Assembly: GCA_021648845.1 (NCBI GenBank)
Contig: JAKJHY010000009.1
Coordinates: 124,001-188,000, forward strand
Direction: 5' to 3'
Origin: Mycobacterium sp. MBM
GTDB lineage: Bacteria > Actinomycetota > Actinomycetes > Mycobacteriales > Mycobacteriaceae
Length of the DNA: 64,000 bases
Within the stretch, counting starts at the first letter, position 1. Every line of letters begins with the position of its first letter. This document shows, in pieces, positions 1 through 9,636 of this stretch. The notes under the pieces were generated by a model. That model made no database searches. It was not told the DNA's origin and worked only from the letters and a program-made list of their open reading frames with translations. The translations under genes were made by a program, and so were the position numbers.

Positions 1-776
1 GCCGTGGCGATGATCAGCGCACCCAGCAGCGGGGATTCCTCGGGCCCGTCCGCCTGCGCGTCCGGGCCGGCGGACATCACCACGATAACTGGAACACCGT
101 GCTTCTCAACGGTTTTGGCCACCGGATCAGTCGAAGGAACCGCCACGATGGGTAGCGGCGCGATCTGCTCCAATTCCGAGGCGATATCGTCGATGGCAGG
201 CGACTCCGGCTCGACGATCGGCGTCGAATCCGGTGCGTCGTCGAATACCGTCGGCCCGCCGGGCACGGACTCTGCTACCGACGCACGGTGCACCCCATAC
301 CGGCCACGTGGACGCTTCGATTCGGACTTCGGACCAGACTTCGGATCAGACGTAGCCTGATGGTCCTCATTGATGTCATCGGCGTCGGCGCCGTCATCGG
401 ACCCCGACTTCGGTGCATCGTCATCGTCATCGTCGTTGTCATCGTCGTTGTCATCGTCGGCCGAGCTGCCGGTGCCCGGGGCCTCGGCGCTCGACTTTCC
501 GTCGGCGGAATCGGCCGACCGCGGTCCGCGGGGGCCCGACCCGGCTTCCGATGAGCCGGTCGAGCCGACATTGGACGAGGAGTCAGCCGCTGCCGCCGGC
601 ATGAACGCCGCGGCCGCTGCGCCGATACCCAACGCGACGGCGAGCGCGCCGATACGACCCACGTGGGTTGCCGCGCTATTGGACCTCGGCGCGGCGTGCC
701 TGGGCCCTGCGGGCTTACGGTGCGCGTGCTTCGGTACGCGTTTCGGGTCCGCGCCCAGCGGCCGACTCTGATCCAC
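1..776 (-). CDS. Secreted low-complexity protein, N-terminal part (runs off left edge)
   Basis: The reading frame is open from about 821 down to base 1, so only the N-terminal part is present. An Ala-rich signal-peptide-like segment (HVGRIGALAVALGIGAAAAA) follows a long basic N-region. Next comes a Ser/Gly/Asp-rich stretch with a run of Asp/Asn residues encoded by a GTC-ATC-GTC-type repeat near 419-460, then Lys/Ser/Pro-rich sequence, and at the edge SPLLGALIIAT. Mycobacterial exported proteins often have this head (signal, disordered linker, then a conserved helix before the folded domain), but the folded domain lies outside the window, so function cannot be assigned. I chose GTG at 774-776 because GGAG lies 8 bases upstream. 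ATG at 819-821 is an alternative without a visible ribosome site. Unrelated to the upstream rbfA operon in function. Confidence 0.7.
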   Translation of the reverse strand, partial: MDQSRPLGADPKRVPKHAHRKPAGPRHAAPRSNSAATHVGRIGALAVALGIGAAAAAFMPAAAADSSSNVGSTGSSEAGSGPRGPRSADSADGKSSAEAPGTGSSADDDNDDDNDDDDDDAPKSGSDDGADADDINEDHQATSDPKSGPKSESKRPRGRYGVHRASVAESVPGGPTVFDDAPDSTPIVEPESPAIDDIASELEQIAPLPIVAVPSTDPVAKTVEKHGVPVIVVMSAGPDAQADGPEESPLLGALIIAT

Positions 777-821
777 CAGCAAATCTCCATTCCCCGATAT
801 GCGATCCCAGCTGTTGAGCAT

Positions 822-1301
822 CGATAGATGTGACGGAGCACACTGGATCGCGAATTCGTAGCGACGCTAACACGCTGGTAACGCATTTTGGCAAAATTGA
901 CGCCGGAGATTGAAACCTCGCTGCCGACAGCGAGTGGACATCACCGGACACTTTGCCTGTATCGCGGGGAGGGCCACGAAAAGCGCAGACCTGGCCCCTT
1001 TTCATGCGTGAAAACCGGGATATATCCGGGGTGCCGACGATGTTTACCCAGCTCGTTAGCATCTCCCGGCTAAGTAGCTGTTTCTACGGATTCCGTCGCG
1101 TGCAGTGCACTGACCGACACTATGTGGCTGATGCAGCAAGGAATGCTGCGGCAGTCGGCCGGGCATCTCGGACCCTCGATCATTCATCGCCGGTGAACAT
1201 GCGGATGCCCAACAGAGGGGTATAGGCCCAGTCTCCAGCCCCGGCGCCGGTTATCGAGCAAACATACGCGGGAAACCTGGAGGTCATCCGATGGGCACCG
1301 G
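822..1301. other. Gene-free stretch between rbfA and the secreted-protein gene
   Basis: About 480 bases without a supportable gene. The small open frames here show no family resemblance and no plausible ribosome sites. It must hold the leftward promoter of the secreted-protein gene; a weak TTGCCA-N18-TTAGCG pair can be read on the minus strand near 865-895, but it is not convincing. Confidence 0.5.
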
Positions 1302-1344
1302 ACACGTCTCTGCCCCGGCGGATGACGCCGAGGCAGAGACGTGT
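1302..1344 (-). terminator. Strong hairpin after rbfA, likely operon terminator
   Basis: ACACGTCTCTGCC (1302-1314) pairs perfectly with GGCAGAGACGTGT (1332-1344). Inside, CGGCG (1316-1320) pairs with CGCCG (1326-1330) around GATGA, giving a near-continuous 18-pair stem. It lies 8 bases past the rbfA stop. There is no U-tract on either strand, which is common for mycobacterial terminators. Confidence 0.7.
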
Positions 1345-1351
1345 GAGAAAA

Positions 1352-1825
1352 CTACGGTCGTTCGATCTCCGTATGGTCGGCTTGATCCCCGTCGGTGGGC
1401 GCCACACGATACGGGTCGGCCTCCCCTGCCGGTGTGGCACCTTCCCGGATCCGAGCCAGATCGGCGTCCGCCGCCCGGGCACGGGCCAGCAAGGCCTCCA
1501 TGTGCGCCGAGGTCTCCGGCACCTTGTCCAGCACGAACGACAGTGTCGGGGTGAAGCGCACGCCGGTGGCCGCCCCGACCTTGCTGCGCAGGATGCCCCT
1601 GGCCCGCTCCAGGGCCGCGGCCGCACCCTCGTAGTCGGGTTCGTCCTGCAGGGTCGCCCCGCGCACCGTGTAGTAGACGGTGGCGTCGTGCAGGTCTCCC
1701 GTGACCTTCGTGTCCGTGACGGTCACGAAGGCCAACGGGGGATCCTTGATCTCGAACTCGATGGCCGAGGCCACGACCGTGCCGATGCGCTTGGACAAGC
1801 GGCGGGCACGTCCCACATCAGCCAT
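1352..1825 (-). CDS. rbfA: Ribosome-binding factor A
   Basis: 157 residues. RbfA binds the 30S subunit near the 5' end of 16S rRNA and assists late maturation of the small subunit. The N-terminus ([20 protein letters not shown]) and the segment ending FVLDKVPE are typical of the single KH-like domain. A polar tail of about 30 residues follows, as in other actinobacterial RbfA proteins. The ATG lies 3 bases past the infB stop, so it is surely translated from the rimP-nusA-ylxR-infB-rbfA message. The strong hairpin just downstream marks the end of the operon. In M. tuberculosis a DHH-phosphoesterase gene follows rbfA on the same strand; here an unrelated secreted-protein gene does. Confidence 0.96.
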   Translation of the reverse strand: MADVGRARRLSKRIGTVVASAIEFEIKDPPLAFVTVTDTKVTGDLHDATVYYTVRGATLQDEPDYEGAAAALERARGILRSKVGAATGVRFTPTLSFVLDKVPETSAHMEALLARARAADADLARIREGATPAGEADPYRVAPTDGDQADHTEIERP

Positions 1826-1828
1826 GGC

Positions 1829-4600
1829 TTAGGTGCGTTCCTTCTCGACGAGTTCGTACGCCTCGATGACGTCGCCCTCTTTGATGTCGTTGTAGGTCAG
1901 CGTGAGACCGCACTCGTAGCCGTCACGCACCTCGGTGACGTCATCCTTCTCCCGCTTGAGCGAGGAGATGGTGACCGTCTCGGCGACCACCACGTTGTCC
2001 CGCAGCAGGCGTGCCTTCGCGTTGCGGCGCATGATGCCGGAGGTGACGAGGCAACCGGCGATATTGCCGACCTTGGAGGACCGGAAGATCGCCCGGATCT
2101 CGGCACGGCCGAGTTCCTTCTCCTCGTAGACCGGCTTGAGCATGCCCTTGAGCGCACTCTGGATCTCGTCGATGGCCTGGTAGATCACCGAGTAGTAGCG
2201 GATGTCTACACCCTCGCGGTTGGCGAGCTCGGTGGCCTTACCCTCGGATCGCACGTTGAAGCCGATGATGATGGCATTCGACGCCGACGCCAGGTTCACG
2301 TTGGTCTCGGTGACACCACCGACACCGCGGTCGATGACGCGCAGTTCCACCTCGTCGTCGATCTCGATACCCAGCAGGGCCTCCTCCAGCGCCTCGACGG
2401 TGCCGGAGTTGTCGCCCTTGAGGATCAGGTTCAGCTGTGAAGTCTCCTTCAACGCTGCATCCAGATCGTCCAGGCTGATGCGCTTGCGGCTGCGCGCGGC
2501 CAGCGCGTTGCGCTTGCGGGCACTGCGGCGATCGGCGATCTGCCGGGCGATCCGGTCCTCGTCGACCACCAGCAGGTTGTCGCCGGCACCTGGCACCGAC
2601 GTGAAGCCGATGACCTGGACGGGCCGCGAAGGCAATGCCTCGTGGATGTCCTCGCCGTGCTCGTCGACCATGCGGCGCACCCGACCGTAGGCGTCGCCCG
2701 CCACGATCGAATCACCGACGCGCAGCGTGCCGCGCTGGATCAGCACGGTCGCCACCGGTCCGCGGCCACGGTCCAGGTGCGCCTCGATCGCCACACCCTG
2801 GGCCTCCATGTCCGGGTTGGCCCGCAGGTCCAGCGACGCGTCGGCGGTCAGCAGCACCGCCTCCTCGAGCGCCTGGATGTTGACGCCGTTCTTGGCGGAG
2901 ATGTCGACGAACATGGTGTCGCCGCCGTATTCCTCGGCCACCAGGTTGTACTCGGTGAGCTGCGAGCGGATCTTCTGCGGATCCGCGCCCTCCTTGTCGA
3001 TCTTGTTGACCGCCACCACGATCGGCACATCGGCCGCCTGCGCGTGGTTGATGGCCTCCACCGTCTGCGGCATCACACCGTCGTCGGCGGCGACCACCAG
3101 GATCGCGATATCGGTTGCCTTGGCACCGCGGGCACGCATGGCGGTGAACGCCTCGTGACCGGGGGTGTCGATGAAGGTGATGAGACGCTCGGCACCCTCA
3201 TGCTCGACGGTGACCTGGTAGGCACCGATGTGCTGGGTGATGCCGCCGGCTTCGCCCTCGCGCACGCTGGCGTTGCGAATGGTGTCGAGCAGGCGGGTCT
3301 TGCCGTGGTCGACGTGACCCATGACGGTGACCACCGGCGGGCGGCTCTCCAGGTCTTCCTCGCCACCCTCGTCCTCGCCGTAGGTGAGGTCGAAGGACTC
3401 CAGCAGCTCGCGGTCCTCGTCTTCCGGGGACACGACCTGGACGACGTAGTTCATCTCGCTGCCGAGTAGTTCCAGCGTCGAGTCGTCCACCGACTGGGTG
3501 GCGGTGACCATCTCGCCGAGGTTGAACAACGCCTGCACCAGCGACGCCGGGTTGGCGTTGATCTTGTCGGCGAAGTCGACCAGCGACGCACCGCGGGCCA
3601 GCCGGATGGTCTCGCCGTTGCCGTGCGGCAACCGCACCCCACCGACGACCGGGGCCTGCATGTTCTCGTATTCGGCGCGTTTCGCCCGCTTCGACTTGCG
3701 GCCGCGACGCGGCGCTCCGCCAGGACGGCCGAAGGCACCCGCGGCACCGCCGCGCTGGCCCGGACGGCCACCACCACCACCGGGACGACCCCGGAAGCCA
3801 CCGGCTGCACCGCCACCGGCGCCCGCACCGGCACCGCCACCGGCGCCACCGCCCCGGTAGTTACCGCCGCCGCCACCACCGGGCCGGCCACCGGGAGCCG
3901 GGCGACCGCCCGGACCGGGACGCGGGCCGCCGGGGCGACCGGTCGCACCCGGACGCGCGCCGGGCGGACGAGGAGGCATATTGCCTGGTGAGGCGCCACC
4001 GGGACGCGGTGCGCCCGGACGTGGGCCGCCGGGACCGGGGCCCGGGCGGGGTCCGCCGGGACCGGCCTGTGGACGCGGGGCCGGGCGCTCGGCGGGTGCC
4101 TGCGAAGAGAACGGGTTGTTACCGACCCGCGGCGCACGCGGCGCCGGCTTGGGTCCCGGGGTCGGTCCGGGACGGGGTCCCGGGGTCTGGGTGCCCGCCG
4201 AGGCGGCGGGGGCCGCCGGGGTGGGCCCGGGGGTCGCCGGCGGCCGAGGTGCAGCCGGGGCGGCCGGCGTCGGCGCCTGGGCTGCCGGCGCTGCGGGGGC
4301 GGCCGGCGCCGGCGGCGCCGGAGGAGCAGGCGGAGCCTGCGGTGCCGGCTTCGGGCCGGGCTTGGGTCCGCCGCCGGACGGCGATGCCGGCTTACCGGCG
4401 GCCTTCGGGGCGGGCGCATCGGCGCCGGCAGCGGATTTTCCGCCACCGAACGACTCACGCAGACGGCGTGCGACGGGGGCTTCCACCGTCGACGATGCGG
4501 ATTTGACGAATTCGCCCTGATCGCTCAGCCGGGCGAGAACTTCCTTACTGGTGACACCGAGTTCCTTCGCTAACTCGTGCACGCGGGCCTTACCTGCCAC
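1829..4600 (-). CDS. infB: Translation initiation factor IF-2
   Basis: 923 residues. IF-2 is the GTPase that brings fMet-tRNA to the 30S complex and promotes subunit joining. An N-terminal IF2_N module (about residues 1-55) is followed by a long Pro/Ala/Gly/Arg-rich disordered linker (about 57-305). A second IF2_N-like module comes next, then the G domain with GHVDHGKT near 425, DTPGH and NKID, followed by domains II-IV. The GTG start is preceded by AGGAG. The length is usual for mycobacteria, where the linker is the variable part. It is separated from the ylxR gene by 112 bases with no clear terminator, so co-transcription is likely. Confidence 0.98.
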   Translation of the reverse strand: MAGKARVHELAKELGVTSKEVLARLSDQGEFVKSASSTVEAPVARRLRESFGGGKSAAGADAPAPKAAGKPASPSGGGPKPGPKPAPQAPPAPPAPPAPAAPAAPAAQAPTPAAPAAPRPPATPGPTPAAPAASAGTQTPGPRPGPTPGPKPAPRAPRVGNNPFSSQAPAERPAPRPQAGPGGPRPGPGPGGPRPGAPRPGGASPGNMPPRPPGARPGATGRPGGPRPGPGGRPAPGGRPGGGGGGNYRGGGAGGGAGAGAGGGAAGGFRGRPGGGGGRPGQRGGAAGAFGRPGGAPRRGRKSKRAKRAEYENMQAPVVGGVRLPHGNGETIRLARGASLVDFADKINANPASLVQALFNLGEMVTATQSVDDSTLELLGSEMNYVVQVVSPEDEDRELLESFDLTYGEDEGGEEDLESRPPVVTVMGHVDHGKTRLLDTIRNASVREGEAGGITQHIGAYQVTVEHEGAERLITFIDTPGHEAFTAMRARGAKATDIAILVVAADDGVMPQTVEAINHAQAADVPIVVAVNKIDKEGADPQKIRSQLTEYNLVAEEYGGDTMFVDISAKNGVNIQALEEAVLLTADASLDLRANPDMEAQGVAIEAHLDRGRGPVATVLIQRGTLRVGDSIVAGDAYGRVRRMVDEHGEDIHEALPSRPVQVIGFTSVPGAGDNLLVVDEDRIARQIADRRSARKRNALAARSRKRISLDDLDAALKETSQLNLILKGDNSGTVEALEEALLGIEIDDEVELRVIDRGVGGVTETNVNLASASNAIIIGFNVRSEGKATELANREGVDIRYYSVIYQAIDEIQSALKGMLKPVYEEKELGRAEIRAIFRSSKVGNIAGCLVTSGIMRRNAKARLLRDNVVVAETVTISSLKREKDDVTEVRDGYECGLTLTYNDIKEGDVIEAYELVEKERT

Positions 4601-4712
4601 TACTTCTCCTCGTTTGGAGGCGACAGCGGTGGTGGGGCCGCGCCTCGGGTTTAGCTATGACGCATGGTCATCGGGACTTCACGGTGTGCTCATGTTCTTC
4701 GCTACCTGTTCT

Positions 4713-5057
4713 CTAGCCGGTGGGGCCGGGCGTGTCCGAGCCTGCTAGGGCACTGACGTACTCGACCACCGCGGATGTATCCGGTGAACCGGTGATGCGC
4801 AACGCTCGGACGAACGCTCGCCGCCGCACTGCTGCATCAAGGCAGTGCTGGTCGGGATGCAACCACGCACCCCGCCCCGGCACGTTACCCGTTGTGTCCA
4901 CAGCCACGGCGCAATTGCCGGGCCTGTCGGACACAGCGGCCACTCGAAGCAGTTCGACGGCCAGTTCTCGCTTCCGGCACCCCACACACGTCCGCACCGG
5001 ACCGTCTGGGCTCCGATGCGCACGAGCCGGGATTGCCGGAGTCTCGCGCTGGATCAC
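4713..5057 (-). CDS. ylxR: YlxR-family RNA-binding protein
   Basis: About 114 residues from a GTG at 5055-5057. The signature [13 protein letters not shown] and the following small alpha/beta fold with GRGAWLHP identify the YlxR (DUF448) family. The family is encoded between nusA and infB in many bacteria and is thought to bind RNA or nucleoid; its exact role is not settled. The frame is also open upstream to a GTG at 5141, which would overlap nusA by 32 bases and add a 28-residue non-conserved extension. I prefer the shorter form because the family normally begins close to the Cys motif. Confidence 0.85.
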   Translation of the reverse strand: MIQRETPAIPARAHRSPDGPVRTCVGCRKRELAVELLRVAAVSDRPGNCAVAVDTTGNVPGRGAWLHPDQHCLDAAVRRRAFVRALRITGSPDTSAVVEYVSALAGSDTPGPTG

Positions 5058-5109
5058 GGTCGAGTCTACCGTCACCGTTGACGCTGACAGAATCGCGTGT
5101 CGCAACGGC

Positions 5110-6114
5110 TCACCCAGCACCGGGATCTGGAGCCGCGTCACTGCGGATATCGATGCGCCAACCGGTCAGCCGAGCCGCCAGCCTGGCGTTCTGCCCCTCT
5201 TTGCCGATGGCCAGCGACAACTGGAAGTCCGGCACCACCACCCGGGCGGCGCGGGTGCTCTCGTCGATGACGGTCACCGAGACCACCTTGGCCGGCGACA
5301 GCGCGTTGGCGACGAACCGGGCCGGGTCCTCGTCGTAGTCGATGATGTCGATCTTCTCGCCGGACAGTTCGCTCATCACATTGCGCACACGTTGGCCCAT
5401 CGGGCCGATGCACGCGCCCTTGGCGTTCAGGCCGGGCACTCGGGAAGCAACGGCGATCTTGGACCGGTGGCCGGCCTCGCGGGCCACCGCCACGATGTCC
5501 ACCGACCCGTCCGCGATCTCGGGGACCTCGAGGGCGAACAATTTGCGCACCAGGTTCGGGTGGGTGCGCGACAGCTCGATCTTGGGTTCGCGGGCACCCC
5601 GGGACACCCCGATGACATAGCACCGCAACCGATCGCCGTGCTCGTAGGACTCGCCGGGCACCTGCTCTGCCGGGCGGATCATGCCGTCGGAGCCCTTGGC
5701 TTCGGTGCCGACCCGGACGACCACATTGCCGCGGGTGTTCTCCCGGGCGTCGCGCTGCACCACCCCGGCCACGATATCGCCCTCGTGGGCCGAGAATTCG
5801 CCGTACATCCGCTCGTTCTCGGCATCGCGTAGCCGCTGCAGGATCACCTGACGCGCCGTGGTGGCCGCGATACGACCGAATCCTTCTGGCGTGTCGTCCC
5901 ATTCGTTGATCAGGTTGCCGTCGGCGTCGGTCTCCCTGGCCATCACTTTGACCACACCGGTCTTGCGGTCGACATCGATGCGCGCGTCGGCCTCGTGTCC
6001 CTCGGTATGCCGGTAGGCGGTCAGCAACGCGGATTTGATGGTGTCCACGACGATATCGACCGAAATCCCTTTATCGGCTTCGATGGCATGCAGTGCTGCC
6101 ATGTCGATGTTCAT
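5110..6114 (-). CDS. nusA: Transcription termination/antitermination factor NusA
   Basis: 334 residues. NusA binds RNA polymerase and nascent RNA and modulates pausing, intrinsic termination and rRNA antitermination. An N-terminal polymerase-binding domain (about 1-105) is followed by an S1 domain (about 110-175) and two KH domains (about 200-325; [10 protein letters not shown] and [15 protein letters not shown] are visible). As in other mycobacteria the E. coli C-terminal acidic repeats are absent. The ATG overlaps the rimP stop by 4 bases, indicating translational coupling. Confidence 0.97.
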   Translation of the reverse strand: MNIDMAALHAIEADKGISVDIVVDTIKSALLTAYRHTEGHEADARIDVDRKTGVVKVMARETDADGNLINEWDDTPEGFGRIAATTARQVILQRLRDAENERMYGEFSAHEGDIVAGVVQRDARENTRGNVVVRVGTEAKGSDGMIRPAEQVPGESYEHGDRLRCYVIGVSRGAREPKIELSRTHPNLVRKLFALEVPEIADGSVDIVAVAREAGHRSKIAVASRVPGLNAKGACIGPMGQRVRNVMSELSGEKIDIIDYDEDPARFVANALSPAKVVSVTVIDESTRAARVVVPDFQLSLAIGKEGQNARLAARLTGWRIDIRSDAAPDPGAG

Positions 6115-6662
6115 TCGTCGTCCCCCTTTCCTGACTGCTCGATCAGTTCCAACTCGCGCCGATTCGGCGGCGAAAACTCTACTTGCACAATTGCTTTGGC
6201 GATATCCGCGATGGCGATCGGGCGGATCTCGAAGTCTTTGCCCGCCGCGACGACCAGCGCCACCACGCCGTCGGCGGTCTGCCCTATCCGTCCGGTCAGC
6301 GCCGATCCGTCGGCCAGGGCGAGGTCGACCTTGCGGCCCCGGGACCGGCGGAAGTGTTTCTCGCAGGTCAACGGGCGGTCCACCCCGCGCGTGGTCACTT
6401 CCAGCACATAGGCACCGAAGTCCCCCGCCCGCGCTTCGGCCTCGTCCAGGACCGTGGAGGCCACTTTCGACAAGGTGGCGATGGCGTCGAGGTCGACGCC
6501 ATCCTCGGCGTCGGCGACCACGGTCAGTCGCGGTGGTCGGCCACCGCCGATCAACACATCCTCGACCTCGTAGCCCGCGCCCGTGAACGCCCCGTCGAGG
6601 AGTTCGATCACCTGCTCGCGCGGCGGTAGTCGCGCAGACCGCAGCGGGTCATCCGATGCCAC
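6111..6662 (-). CDS. rimP: Ribosome maturation factor RimP
   Basis: 183 residues. RimP is needed for late 30S assembly. It has the RimP N-terminal alpha/beta domain (about 15-95, ending [12 protein letters not shown]) and the C-terminal SH3-like domain (about 100-165). The GTG start at 6660-6662 has GAGGAG 7 bases upstream. It is the first gene of the rimP-nusA-ylxR-infB-rbfA operon, divergent from the lipoprotein gene at 6798. This order is one of the most conserved bacterial operons. Confidence 0.95.
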   Translation of the reverse strand: MASDDPLRSARLPPREQVIELLDGAFTGAGYEVEDVLIGGGRPPRLTVVADAEDGVDLDAIATLSKVASTVLDEAEARAGDFGAYVLEVTTRGVDRPLTCEKHFRRSRGRKVDLALADGSALTGRIGQTADGVVALVVAAGKDFEIRPIAIADIAKAIVQVEFSPPNRRELELIEQSGKGDDE

Positions 6663-6797
6663 GGCGAGCTCCTCGTCTTGAGTTGTGCGGACACATTCGC
6701 CGGGCCGTCGGGCCCGGTTCGGTTACCAAACGATACGCCAGGCCGGACTCACCAATGACCAAACGAGCAGCGCCGGAGAACATGGCAGGATGTCAGC
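6663..6797. promoter_or_regulatory. Divergent promoter/leader region of the rimP-infB operon
   Basis: 135 bases between divergent genes. A perfect 7-pair hairpin, CCGGGCC (6700-6706) / GGCCCGG (6711-6717), would lie in the rimP leader if transcription starts upstream of it. A leftward TATCGT near 6733-6738 could be a -10 element, but no good -35 element is seen. Leader structure is known to control nusA operons in other bacteria; for this sequence that is inference. Confidence 0.35.
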
Positions 6798-7337
6798 GTG
6801 CCGAGCGCCCCGCCCGCCCTCACCCGGCGCAGCCTGTTGAAAGCCGCCCTGCCCGCAACCCTGGCGGTCGGCCTGCTCGCCGGGGCGCCGGCCTGCGCGC
6901 CCCCGCCTCCGCCGGCCGACCTCGCCGACCTGCAGGCCCAGTTCGACCGCGCCAACGCCGACAGCATGCTGGCAGGCGAGGCCGCCACCGCGCCGACCGG
7001 ACGGACACTGACCCCGGACATGGTGACCACGCTGACCGCCATCGCCGCCGAACGCACCGCCCACGCCCACGCACTGGCCGATGAGATCACGCGGCTGACC
7101 GACGGGGATGCGCCTACCGCGAGCGCCACACCGACCACCGGTGTCGATGCGGCGACGACGCCGGCGGCCAAGCCCGACGTGACCGCGGTGGCGAAGGCGC
7201 TGCGCGAATCGGCCGAGGATGCCGCCCGCCTCGCCACCCAGATGGCCGGATACCGGGCCGGACTGCTGGGCTCGATCGCCGCCTCCTGCACCGCCGCCTA
7301 CCAGGTGGCCCTGGGCGATCCGGAGCAGACGTCATGA
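6798..7337 (+). CDS. Tat-type lipoprotein of unknown function
   Basis: 179 residues from GTG at 6798. A twin-arginine signal (TRRSLLKA) runs into a hydrophobic core and a lipobox (LLAGAPAC, about residues 27-34), so the mature protein should be acylated on Cys and anchored outside the membrane. The rest is helical and Ala-rich with two predicted helical stretches, resembling a ferritin-like bundle. It overlaps the next gene (DUF4439, ferritin-like) by 4 bases, so the two probably act together. Position matches Rv2843 of M. tuberculosis. No catalytic motif is visible. Confidence 0.85.
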   Translation: MPSAPPALTRRSLLKAALPATLAVGLLAGAPACAPPPPPADLADLQAQFDRANADSMLAGEAATAPTGRTLTPDMVTTLTAIAAERTAHAHALADEITRLTDGDAPTASATPTTGVDAATTPAAKPDVTAVAKALRESAEDAARLATQMAGYRAGLLGSIAASCTAAYQVALGDPEQTS

Positions 7338-7816
7338 CCTCCCCGCAACCCGGCCCCGATCCCGATCGGCCGGCCGACGCCGCGCAGGCGGCGCTGTTCG
7401 ATGCCGTCGCCACCGAACACGGGGTGATCTACGGCTACGGCGTGGTGTCGGCGCATTCCACGCCCGACGACAACCCGCTGGTGGCCGAGGCGATGGCCCA
7501 GCATCGGGCACGCCGCGAGGCGGCCCTGGTGATGTTGGTCGAACGCTCGGTGACCCCGCCGCTACCCGCGGCCGGCTACCAACTGCCGATCGAGGTCACC
7601 GATCCCGGCGATGCCGCCGAGCTCGCGGTGCGCATGGAGTCCGACACCGCCACCGCGTGGCGGGCGTTCGCCGAACAGGCGCAGACACCCGAAGACCGCG
7701 GTTTCGCAGTGACCGCGATGACGCAGGCCGCCGTGCTGGCCGCCCGCTGGAACCAGGTACTCGGGGTCCCCCAGATCACCACGGCCTTCCCGGGCGGACC
7801 GGAGACGGCGGGCTAA
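7334..7816 (+). CDS. Ferritin-like DUF4439 protein
   Basis: 160 residues, Ala-rich and helical. [20 protein letters not shown] near the N-terminus and the Glu/His/Arg pattern (HRARREA) are typical of the DUF4439 ferritin-like fold. There is no signal peptide. The ATG is translationally coupled to the lipoprotein gene (ATGA overlap). The C-terminal end overlaps the convergent proS gene by 4 bases. Position matches Rv2844. Metal binding is possible for this fold but cannot be shown here. Confidence 0.85.
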   Translation: MTSPQPGPDPDRPADAAQAALFDAVATEHGVIYGYGVVSAHSTPDDNPLVAEAMAQHRARREAALVMLVERSVTPPLPAAGYQLPIEVTDPGDAAELAVRMESDTATAWRAFAEQAQTPEDRGFAVTAMTQAAVLAARWNQVLGVPQITTAFPGGPETAG

Positions 7817-9570
7817 CCTCGCAGCGCTGCGGCCACCTCGGCAGCCGCCCCGGCCACCGGGAGTTCGCGGGCCTCGCCGGTGAAGCGGTCGCGCAACTCG
7901 ACCACACCGTCGGCCCAGCCCCGTCCGACCACCACGATCCACGGCATGCCGAGCAGTTCGGCGTCCTTGAACTTCACCCCGGGCGAGGAGGTGCGATCGT
8001 CGAACAGCACCTCGAAGCCCAGCCGGGACAGTTCGCCGGCCAGCTCGGTGGCCCCCTCGCGGGCACCGGCATCCTTGTTGGCGATGACGACGTGCACATC
8101 GAAAGGTGCGACCGCGCTCGGCCACCGCAAGCCGATCCCGTCGTGCTGCTGTTCGGCGATCACGGCGACCAGGCGTGACACCCCGATCCCGTAGGAGCCC
8201 ATGGTGAGCCGTACCGGCTTGCCGTTCTCGCCGAGAACATCGGCACCGAATGCGTCGGCGTACTTGCGGCCCAGCTGGAATATGTGGCCGATCTCGATTC
8301 CCCGGGCCGAGGTCAGTGCCCCGGCACCGTCCGGTGAGGGGTCGCCGTCGCGCACATCGGCCGCTTCGATGGTGCCGTCGGGGGTGAAGTCGCGACCGGC
8401 GACCAGGCCCACCACATGCTTGTTGGGTTGGTCCGCCCCGGTGATCCAGGACGTACCGGTCACCACCCGCGGGTCGACCAGGTAGCGAACACCGTTGTCC
8501 TGCAAGGCCTTCGGGCCGACGTACCCCTTCACCAGGAAGGGGTTGGCGGCGAAGTCGGCGTCCTCGAGTAGCGCGAATTCGGCCGGCTCCAGCGCCGCGC
8601 CCAAGCGCTTCTCGTCCACCTCGCGGTCGCCGGGCACACCGATCCCGAGCAGCTCCCACTCCCCGCCGGGCTCGCGGGTCTTGAGCAGTACGTTCTTCAG
8701 GGTGTCCGCTGCGGTCACCGGGCGGCCGTCGAATTGGGCGAGCCCGGCCGAGTTGGCCCAGTCCACCAGGGTGGCGATGGTGGGGGCGTCCGGGGTGTCG
8801 TAGACCTGCGCGGCGGGCTGACCCTCGATGGGCAGATCGGCGGGGGCCCGGGTGATCACCGCCTCCACGTTGGCCGCGTACCCGGACTCCAGGCAGCGGA
8901 CGAAGGTGTCCTCGCCGACCTCACTCTCGGCGAGGAATTCCTCGGACGCGCTGCCGCCCATCGCCCCGGACACCGCCGAGACGATGACGTACTTGACGCC
9001 GAGCCGGTTGAAGATTCGCTGGTAGGCCTCGCGGTGGTTGTGGTAGGCGGTTTTGAGCCCGTCCTCGTCGACATCGAAGGAATAGGAATCCTTCATGACG
9101 AACTCGCGGCCCCGCAGGATGCCCGCACGCGGACGCGCCTCGTCGCGGTACTTGGTCTGGATCTGATAGAGCAGGACGGGAAGGTCTTTGTAGGACGAGT
9201 ATTCGCCCTTGACCGTCAGGGTGAACAGCTCCTCGTGGGTCGGGCCCAGCAGGTAGTCGTTGTTGCGCCGGTCCTGCAGCCGGAACAGGGTGTCGCCGTA
9301 CTCGGTCCACCTGTTGGTCGTCTCGTAGGGGGCCCGCGGCAGCAGGGCAGGCAGCAGGATCTCCTGGCCACCGATCGCGTTCATCTCGCTGCGCACGATG
9401 TTCTCGATCTTGCGCAGCACCCGCAGGCCCAGCGGTAGCCAGCTGTAGATCCCTGGGCCGACGGCGCGCACGTAACCGGCGCGGATCAGCAGCTTGTGGC
9501 TGGGGACTTCGGCGTCGGCGGGGTCGTCACGCAGGGTTCGCAGGAACAGCTCGGACATACGGGTGATCAC
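7813..9570 (-). CDS. proS: Prolyl-tRNA synthetase (bacterial type)
   Basis: 585 residues from GTG at 9568-9570. It charges tRNA-Pro. The N-terminus ([20 protein letters not shown]) matches mycobacterial ProS closely, which decides the start against an open frame 39 bases longer. Class II motifs are visible: motif 2 around [17 protein letters not shown], an editing (INS) insertion in the middle, motif 3 around [10 protein letters not shown], then the anticodon-binding domain. Cytoplasmic. Convergent with the DUF4439 gene. Confidence 0.97.
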   Translation of the reverse strand: MITRMSELFLRTLRDDPADAEVPSHKLLIRAGYVRAVGPGIYSWLPLGLRVLRKIENIVRSEMNAIGGQEILLPALLPRAPYETTNRWTEYGDTLFRLQDRRNNDYLLGPTHEELFTLTVKGEYSSYKDLPVLLYQIQTKYRDEARPRAGILRGREFVMKDSYSFDVDEDGLKTAYHNHREAYQRIFNRLGVKYVIVSAVSGAMGGSASEEFLAESEVGEDTFVRCLESGYAANVEAVITRAPADLPIEGQPAAQVYDTPDAPTIATLVDWANSAGLAQFDGRPVTAADTLKNVLLKTREPGGEWELLGIGVPGDREVDEKRLGAALEPAEFALLEDADFAANPFLVKGYVGPKALQDNGVRYLVDPRVVTGTSWITGADQPNKHVVGLVAGRDFTPDGTIEAADVRDGDPSPDGAGALTSARGIEIGHIFQLGRKYADAFGADVLGENGKPVRLTMGSYGIGVSRLVAVIAEQQHDGIGLRWPSAVAPFDVHVVIANKDAGAREGATELAGELSRLGFEVLFDDRTSSPGVKFKDAELLGMPWIVVVGRGWADGVVELRDRFTGEARELPVAGAAAEVAAALRG

Positions 9571-9636
9571 AGCGGGCCAGCCTAGCGGGGCGACCGCTCG
9601 GCCCGGCAATCCAATTCAGTCGCACGCCTGGCGGAA

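Noticed and set aside
822..1301. Small open frames in the gene-free stretch
   Set aside because: Short, unrelated to known families, no plausible start signals.
1322..2440. Rightward open frame of 372 codons opposite rbfA and infB
   Set aside because: A shadow of the high-GC infB/rbfA coding; no family features and fully antisense to well-identified genes.
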